Shown in pieces: positions 57,125 to 64,000 of a stretch of DNA of 64,000 bases. The stretch is taken from NCBI GenBank assembly GCA_024803745.1, contig JANJXV010000100.1, positions 2,976,001 through 3,040,000 on the forward strand, in the 5' to 3' direction. Numbering within the stretch: the first letter of the stretch is position 1; every line of letters starts with the position of its first letter. The position numbers and the translations under genes are program-made. Below the pieces are notes generated by a model, which saw only the letters and a list, made by a program, of their open reading frames with translations, had not been told where the DNA came from and searched no databases. Source of the stretch: Megascapheus bottae. Taxonomy: Eukaryota; Chordata; Mammalia; Rodentia; Geomyidae.

Positions 57125-57784
57125 TTGAAAATGGGAGCAAGATTACTACTAAATACGATTATAGTTTTTCACATATAACCAACCTAGACCTCTGTAGCTG
57201 GCAGACACTAGATGTTCACAAGTTTTGATTGGTATGATCACTCATGCTTTTTGTGCACTTACAGACCAGTCTAATACAACCACTGATAAGCGATTTATAC
57301 CCAAAACAATAAGCCCCTCAATCCAATTTCTATTGGCTTTAAGTCCCTCTGAGCCTAGAGAAAAATTAACCACCTACATATACAATATTGCTCAACAGCC
57401 ATGAAGTGTAGATCCGTGCAGTATAAGGGTTGAAAGATGAGCAGAGGTCCAGAGATAGAAAAAAAGAATGAGAGAGGTCAGGGGAGGTACAAGAGGATTA
57501 ATGTAGGAGTGTAAGAATATTGTAGTAATGAAGAAAAGATATAGCATAAGGATAACTGAGGTAAGTTGGTAAGTAGGTAGCATATTTGAGTACAAAGTTT
57601 GAAAAGTATTAGAATAAAACTTATGTGTTGCTGCACGACTAGCTCTTAGCCCAACCAGGGGCTGCACAGTGGTCATGGGATGGATCTGTTTTTCTTGTCT
57701 ACATTGAGGGAAATGGGTATTTCACAAGATGCAGAAGCGAAGATTTCAGAAGACAATGCTGTGAGTGAATTAGCTCGTAAACAG

Positions 57785-57990
57785 CATTTTTATTTTCTTT
57801 TATCTTTCTGCCAGTGTTGGGGCTGCGATTCAGGGCCTGAGCACTGTCCTCGGTTTTTCTCAAGTCTAGCCCTCTGCCACTTGAGCCACACTGCCACATC
57901 TAGATTTTCTATCTATGTGATACTGAGCAATCAAACCCAGATCTTCATGGGTGCTAGGCAAGCACTCTACCACTATGCCAAACTCTCAAC
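57785..57990 (-). mobile_element. ID-like dimeric SINE inside R, antisense
   Basis: Same insertion as in the other R units, reading 'gccagtgttggggctgcgat' to 'gtgctaggcaagcactctac'. Confidence 0.85.
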
Positions 57991-58229
57991 CCTGACATAG
58001 TAATTATAAAGTCATCATCATCATATCAAAATATCCTTTCTCCTACAAAGAATGAACACTTATCTATGTGTGTAATGCTTTTTTTTAAATTTCACTAATT
58101 CTTCTGTGTTTTTCCCTCTTGCATTTTTTACACATGACAGCAAAGCTAATAATCAGGAAAAAATTGATTAGGATACAGAAACCTAATAATATCCTAGTAG
58201 ATTGACTTCAAAAATATGTGCAAGATGCC

Positions 58230-58430
58230 CTGTGTGTTTGACCTAGTGGTAGAGTCCTTGGCTACCACGCAATAAGACTCAGGTTTGATTCCTCATTACC
58301 ACATACATAGAAAACGCTGCAAGAGGTGCTGTGGCTCGGTGGGACAGCTAAAGCCTAAAGAAAGCACAAGAAGAATGTTCACACTCTGAGGTCAAGCCCC
58401 AAGACTAGCAAAAACAAAAAGAAATTCGAC
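58230..58430 (+). mobile_element. ID-like dimeric SINE inside R, sense
   Basis: Same insertion as in the other R units: 'gacctagtggtagagtcctt' to 'aggtcaagccccaagac'. Confidence 0.85.
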
Positions 58431-59470
58431 AAGGGGCAAAATGCAGGCAGAGAAGGCACTGTGAAGCAAATGTTTTGTAAAGGATGAGGGCAATATTGAC
58501 CCTTAAGTTTGGATCTTACCTAAGAAAGTCTCCTTGAGCCTGAGACCAGACTGGTAGTTGGGCCTAGTGGAAGACATTGGGAATGGACAAATAAGGTGTG
58601 CTGTTTACTACATCCACATGTATATTGTGAGATTGGAGGAGAGATTCAGCCTCCAGTATGTCTTCGGTGAGGTCTTCTGTGAGCAAGGATCTTTGGTCAT
58701 TGGGCCCTGAAAGGTGACCCTGCCTCCCTCACAATGGAACAGAATATGGAACCCCGGTAACCAAGCCACTGTAACTAACAACCAGCTCAAGCCAGCTCAC
58801 TTGGCCTGTGGCTCAGGAGGAAGAAAGATGTTGCTGTGCTGTTGCCAAAGGTCAGGAAACTCGAGTCTCAGGCATGGAAGTTGTGGATGTCTTACTCGAA
58901 GATGTGCATGCTAGATCTTTGCCAAGCCACAAATCCAGTATAACAGGCCTTTCTCTAAGAAGACGGCCAGGAAATCCAGGGCAACCAGATGAGGTAAATT
59001 TCTAAGAAGAAATGTATTTGACCCCATCATCCTCCCCACACACTACAACTTTCTTTTTTTTTTTCATTTTTTTATTGTAATTAGTAAAAGGGTTACATGA
59101 TATTTGCCAGGTAGAAGCTGCATTAATTGACATACATTGATACACTTTCACATGTCTTGGTACCCATTTCCCTCCAACCCCACACCCCCCACCCGTCTTG
59201 GTTTTCCCCCCTTCCCTATCAAATTTCAAATATCCAAATACAAATAAATTCAATATATCAGATAACAAAGTGAGATACTATACCAATATGGGATAACCAA
59301 GGGACAGCAAAGGAGATGAGAGACAAAATAGTACATTAAGGACAACAATCATTCATTATATGGCTTTTGTTTCAATATCCTGGAGGTCCGTTCAATTAGC
59401 TTCTCATTATATGGCCTTATATATGGCCTTTTGCTCTATGGCAAATCTCTGCTAGTAGAGCCCAAGGTTT

Positions 59471-62400
59471 CTACTGATTATGACGAATGAGGGAAATCAC
59501 TGAGCCTAAGTTCCTTTGAGTCTGGCTTACTTCACTTAATATGATTTGTTCTAAGTCTTTCCATATCCTAACAAATGGGGTGATGTCATTCTTTCTGACA
59601 GCAGCATAGAATTCCATTGTGTACAAATACCACAACTTGTTGATCCACTCATCAACTGAGGGACATCTGGGTTGGTTCCATATCTTTGCAATGGTGAATA
59701 GCGCTGCAATGAACATTGTTGTGCTAGTGGGTTTAGTATGCCCTTGTTTCTGGATTGTTGGGTAAATGCCAAGTAGTGGAATTGCTGGGTCATAGGGGAG
59801 TTCTATGTTTAGCCTTTTGAGGCACTGCCACACTGCTTTCCATAGTGGTTGAACGAATTTGCACTCCCACCAACAGTGTAGTAGTGATCCCTCCTGGCCA
59901 CATCCCCTCCAGCATGTGTTGTCATTCGTTTTCCTGATCCTGGCCATTCTAACTGGAGTGAGGTGGAATCTTAGAGTTCTTTTGATATGCAATTCTTTTA
60001 TGACCAGAGATGTTGAGCATTTCTTCATGTGTCTATAGGCCATTTTTGTTTCTTCTTCAGTCTCTTTAAGTCTTTGCCCCAATTTTTAATGGGATGGTTG
60101 TGACCTTGAGGGTTAGTTTTGGAGTGATTCAATTTTTTGAGTTGTTGATATATTTTACATAGGAGGCCTTTGTCCATTGTTTGGTTGGTGAAGATCTTCT
60201 CCCACTCTGTAGGCTTCCTGATTAGTTTACTAGCTATGTCCTTTGCCAAACAAAAGCTCTGCAGTTTACTACAGTCCCACTTATCCAGGCTTTCTCTGAT
60301 TTGTTGTGATTCTTGGTCCTTATTAAGAAAGTTTCGACCTGTGCCAAGGAGGCCTAGTGTATCTCCTATTCCTTCCTGTAAATTTTTCAGTGTGTCAGTT
60401 TTACCTCCAGGTCTTTGATCCATGTGGAGTTAATTCTAGTGCAAGGTGACAAAGAAGGATCCAGCTTTAGTTTTCTGTAGTTGCTTAACCAGTTCTGCCA
60501 GCACAACTTGTTGAAGAGGCTATCTTTCTTCCATTCTATTTTTTTTGGCTCCCTTGTCAAAGATTAGGTGGCCATAGGTCTGTGGTTTAATATGTGGGTC
60601 CGCAGTTGTATTCCATTGGACTTCAGGCCTGTTCTTGTGCCAGTACCAAGCTGTTTTGAGAATTATAGCTCTGAAATAGAGTCTAAAGTTTGGAATTGAA
60701 ATACCTCCAGCGCTGTTCTTTCTGCTACGGAGTGTTTTTTCTTACGGGGTCTCTTATTATTCCATGTGAAATTTTTAATTGCCTCTTCTAATTCTTTAAA
60801 GAATGACATTGGGATGTTGATGGGTATTGCATTGAATTTGTAGATAGCCCTTGGCAAGATTCTCATTTTCACAATGTTGATTCTTCCAATCCATTATCAT
60901 GGGAGGTTTTTCCATTTCCTTAGTTCTGCTTTAATTTCCTTTTTTAGGGTTTTAAAGTTTAATGTAAATGGTCCTTTACATTCTTAGTTAAGCTAATTCC
61001 TAGGTACTTTATTTTCTTTGAGGCTATTGTGAAAGGAGTTTCTTTCCTGATTATTGCCTCATTCCTCTCACTATTGGCGTAAAGGAAGGCAGTTGAATTG
61101 TGAGGGTTGATTTTATGGCCTGCTACCCTTCCAAAGCTTTGAATCAGCTCAAGGAGCTTGGGAGTAGAGTCTATAGGATTCTTTAAATACAGAATCATGT
61201 CATCTGCAAAGAGGGATAGTTTTATTTCCTCTTTCCCTACTTGGATCCCCTTTATGCTTGCTTCTTGCCTTATTGCACTGCCTAGGAAATTTAGTACTAT
61301 GTTAGAAAGGAGTGGAGAGAGTGGGCATCCTTGTCACGTTCCTGATTTTAGAGGGAATGGCTTTAGATTTTCACCATTAAGTATAATGCTAGCAGTGAGT
61401 TTCTCATGCACAGCCTTCATTACATTGAGAAATGTTCCACGGAGTCCTAGTTTCTCCACATCTTTTAACATAAAGGGATTTTGGATCTTGTCAAATGCCT
61501 TTTCCGCATCTATTACGACGATCATGTGATTTTTGTCCTTGCTCCTGTTGATGTGTTGAATTATATTAATTGATTTGTGTATGTTGAACCAGCTTTGCCT
61601 CCCTGTGATGAATCCAGTTTGATCATAGTGTATAATTTTTTGATGAGTTGTTGTAGACGGTTGGCCATTATTTTGTTGAGAAGTTTTGCATCGATGTTCA
61701 TCAAAGAAATGGGTCTATAGTTCTCTTTCTTTGATGAATCTCTATCTGGTTTGGGGATGAGGGATATACTGGCTTCACAGAATGAGTTTGGTAAACAACC
61801 TTCTTTTTCAATTTCGTTGAAGAGCTTGAGGAGTATTGGTGTGAGCTCTGCTTTGAAGACCTTACAGAATTCAGCTGTGAATCCATCTGGCCCTGGGCTC
61901 TTTTTAAGTGGAAGTTGTCTATTTTCCATTTCTATTTCAGAGCTTGAAATAGGCCTGTTGAGTTGGGTTAGCTCTTCTTAGTTCAGTGTGGGTATGTTAA
62001 TATTGTCTAGGAATTCATCCATTTCTTCTAGGTTCTCAAATTTCTTGGCGTAAAGTTTTCAGAAATATTCCCCCATGGTATTCTGGATCTTGGTAATTTC
62101 TGTCGTGATATTACCATTTTCATCTGCAATTTTGTTTATTTAGATATGCTCTCTTGTTTTTTGGTAAGATTTGCTAAGGGCTTCTCAATTTTGTTAATTC
62201 TTTCAAAGAACCATCTCCTTGTTTTGTTGATTCTATAGGTTTTTGTTTCTTCCAAATCATTTAATTCTGCTTTGATTTTAATAATTTGCTTTCTCAAAAT
62301 GGGTTTAGGGTTGGTTTGTTGCTTTTTTTCCAGGAGGTTAAAGTGAGACATTAACTAGTTGGTTTGCCATTTTTCCAACTTGCTGTTGTAGGCACTCAGC

Positions 62401-63301
62401 ACTATAAATTTTCCTCTGAGTACTGCCTTTGTTGTGTCTCTAAGGAGTTGATATTTGTGTGCTCCTTATTTTTAAATTTCATAAACAGTGGGATATCTGT
62501 TCTGATCTCTTCGATTACCCATTGTTTTTGATTCAACAATGTGTTGTTCAGTCTCCATGAGTTACCGGGTTTTCGTTGGTGGAGATACGTGTTCTGCTCC
62601 AATTTGATGCCTTTATGGTCTAAGAGTGTGCATGGAATAATTTCAGTGTTTCTGAATCTGTCCAGGTTTGTTTTATGGCCTAAGATGTGGTCTATTATGG
62701 AAAATGTTCCATGTGCTGCTGAGAAAAACGTATATTGTGGTGTTACTGGGTGGAATATTCTGCAGATGTCTGTTAGATCTAGTTGGTCTATATAGTTGTT
62801 CAGTTCTAAGGTTTCTCTGTTGAGTTTTGCCTTGTTGATCTGTCCATAGGTGAGAGTGTTGTGTTAAACTCACCAATAATCACTGTATTTCGATCTATGT
62901 ATGGTTTCAGTGTAAGTAAAGTTTGCTTGATGAAGTTTGGAACTCCGGGATTGGGTGTGTAAATATTTAGGATCGTTATGTCTTGCTGGAGGAAAGATCC
63001 CTTTAGTAGTATGTAGTAACCTTCTTTGTCTTTTCTTACTAATTTTAGTTTGAAGTCTATTGTATCTGATATGAGGATGGAAACTCCAGCCTGTTTATAG
63101 GGGCAGGTAGCTTGATAGAGTTTATTCCAACCTCTCACTTTCAAAAGATGATTGTTTCTGGGTAAGATGTGTCTCTTGAAGACAGCAGAACTATGGCTCT
63201 TGCTTTTTGATCCAACTAGACAGCCTATGCCGTTTAATTGGAGAGTTAAGTCCATTGATATTGAGAGTTAGGATTGAGAGATATTTATTAGTTCCTACCA
63301 T
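59471..63301 (-). pseudogene. L1 ORF2, broken
   Basis: 3,831 bases from the ATG at 63,301. Same one-base shift past QETHL as copies 1 and 2, with the endonuclease then open at 62,806-63,255 (VIIGEFNTTLSPMDRS). RT pieces at 61,561-61,929 ([30 protein letters not shown]) and 61,334-61,525. The [10 protein letters not shown] motif is preceded by VV for VS. FADD is retained near 61,205. The C-terminal region is open at 59,471-60,082, ending IRHNQ. A private deletion near 60,060 removes bases coding FSEEETK, and several other private indels are present. Confidence 0.93.
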
Positions 63302-63532
63302 TTTTAAAAGCTTTTAGTAGGGCCTGTGTCTTGACAGTTCTTGTGGTCCTTAGATGGTATGCTATTTAGGTGCCATTTCTTTCCCTATATTGCATTTATT
63401 TTCTTTTTCTATGTATAGAGCATCTTTAAGAATTCTCTGTAGTGTTGGTTTTGTTTCGACATATTGTTGCAGCTTTTCCCTGGAATGGAATGTTTTTATT
63501 GTTCCCTCAGTTATGAATGAGAGCTTAGCTGG

Positions 63533-64000
63533 CTACAATATTCTTGGTTGGTAGTTATTTGATTTAAGGGCATGACATATATGCTTCCAGTCACTTCGTG
63601 CTTGCATGGTCTCTGCTGAGAAATCTGGGGTTATTCTGATTGGTTTGCCTTTATAGGTTACTGATCCCTTTTCCCTGGCTGCGTTTAGGATCTTTCTTTC
63701 GTTTCTATTGATCCATTTCGGATCACAATGTGGCGGTGGGATGTTCTTTTCTGGTCAGGTCTGTTTGGGGTTCTAAGAGCTTCTCGTATCTGGATGGGCC
63801 TGCCCTTCTGGATATTTGGGAAATTCTCTGAGATGATTCCCTGAAGTATATTTCCAATACCATTGACCTCTTTCTCCACGCCCTCCTCAATACCAACTAG
63901 CCTTAAATTAGGCTTCCTAATTGTATCTTGGACCTCCTGAAGCGCTCTCCCCATTTTCCTAGATTTGGATTGACTCATTTTCTGTTCTTTCTCTATAACA
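63533..64000 (-). pseudogene. L1 ORF1, C-terminal part, cut by window end
   Basis: Contains the RRM and C-terminal domain (RKPNLRLVGIEEGVEKEV, GKPIRITPDFSAETMQARSD). There is a private one-base deletion near 63,693 that ends the upstream frame at SIETKERS, and the shared TAG lies at 63,533-63,535. Confidence 0.9.

Larger units (their letters stand above)
51390..57684 (-). mobile_element. Full-length L1, array copy 2, with templated insertion
   Basis: 6,295 bases; subtracting the 255-base insertion at 54,001-54,255 leaves 6,040, close to copy 1. Order on the minus strand: 5'UTR 57,125-57,684, ORF1 56,122-57,124 (frameshifted), ORF2 51,807-55,891 (broken), 3'UTR 51,390-51,806. Confidence 0.95.
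57685..59053 (-). repeat. R unit, minus orientation (copy 3)
   Basis: 1,369 bases. SINEs at 57,785-57,990 (antisense) and 58,230-58,430 (sense). Its edges coincide to the base with those of copy 2. Confidence 0.94.
59054..64000 (-). mobile_element. L1, array copy 3, runs off the window
   Basis: 3' end at 59,054, 3'UTR to 59,470, ORF2 59,471-63,301, intergenic 63,302-63,532, then the C-terminal part of ORF1 up to the window end. Collinear with copy 1. The rest of ORF1 and the 5'UTR would lie beyond 64,000. Confidence 0.95.

Noticed and set aside
41661..64000. An active L1 locus
   Set aside because: Every ORF2 has several frameshifts and every readable ORF1 end carries the same amber stop, so no copy here is competent by itself.

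Overview
This window is non-coding-rich mammalian DNA, almost certainly from a rodent. It has no bacterial-style operons, dense SINEs, long L1 (LINE-1) retrotransposons, many simple repeats and two relics of a KRAB zinc-finger gene. The commonest SINEs are ID-like units derived from tRNA-Ala and B1/7SL-like units. Both are joined to a second module reading roughly 'agaagtggcgctgtggctcaa'. That structure recalls the dimeric IDL-Geo SINEs of Geomyoidea (kangaroo rats, pocket mice, pocket gophers). The taxon is an inference of moderate confidence.

Layout. (1) Positions 1-10,068 are copy A of a segmental duplication. It carries, on the minus strand, a KRAB zinc-finger pseudogene: KRAB-A exon 8,729-8,855, KRAB-B exon 7,874-7,963, finger exon 3,577-5,789. 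(2) Positions 10,366-13,664 hold an L1 5' piece, a 1.37 kb unit called R here, and an L1 3' piece. (3) Positions 13,665-25,292 are a repeat graveyard of old L1 3' ends, an inverted L1 fragment, SINE clusters and microsatellites, plus two unidentified single-copy stretches. (4) Positions 25,293-40,417 are copy B of the duplication, with the same exons at 39,076-39,202, 38,223-38,312 and 33,948-36,160. Copy B has an extra 4.1 kb block (29,515-33,600) that copy A lacks. (5) Positions 40,418-41,660 are a shuffled patchwork of two segments copied from that extra block. (6) Positions 41,661-64,000 are a tandem array of alternating L1 and R units, all in one orientation: L1 fragment, R, L1 (43,994-50,020), R, L1 (51,390-57,684), R, L1 (59,054 to the window end). 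The period is about 7.4-7.7 kb.

How the parts relate. R in the array and after copy A is the reverse complement of the R sequence at the left end of each zinc-finger duplicon. Each KRAB-ZNF copy therefore lies between inverted R repeats. Every array L1 that can be read shares the same ORF2 frameshift just after the endonuclease motif QETHL and the same amber stop in ORF1. This points to growth by segmental duplication of a dead L1, not repeated retrotransposition.

Both zinc-finger copies share two in-frame TGA codons in the first finger, so the array was probably already lost, or the gene reduced to a KRAB-plus-linker product, before duplication. Each copy then gained its own lesions, including different substitutions at the same KRAB residue important for TRIM28 binding. 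One L1 (at 54,001-54,255) carries a two-part templated insertion with microhomology at every junction, a signature of replication template switching. I see no complete functional cellular gene. The interest of the window is in its rearrangement history.
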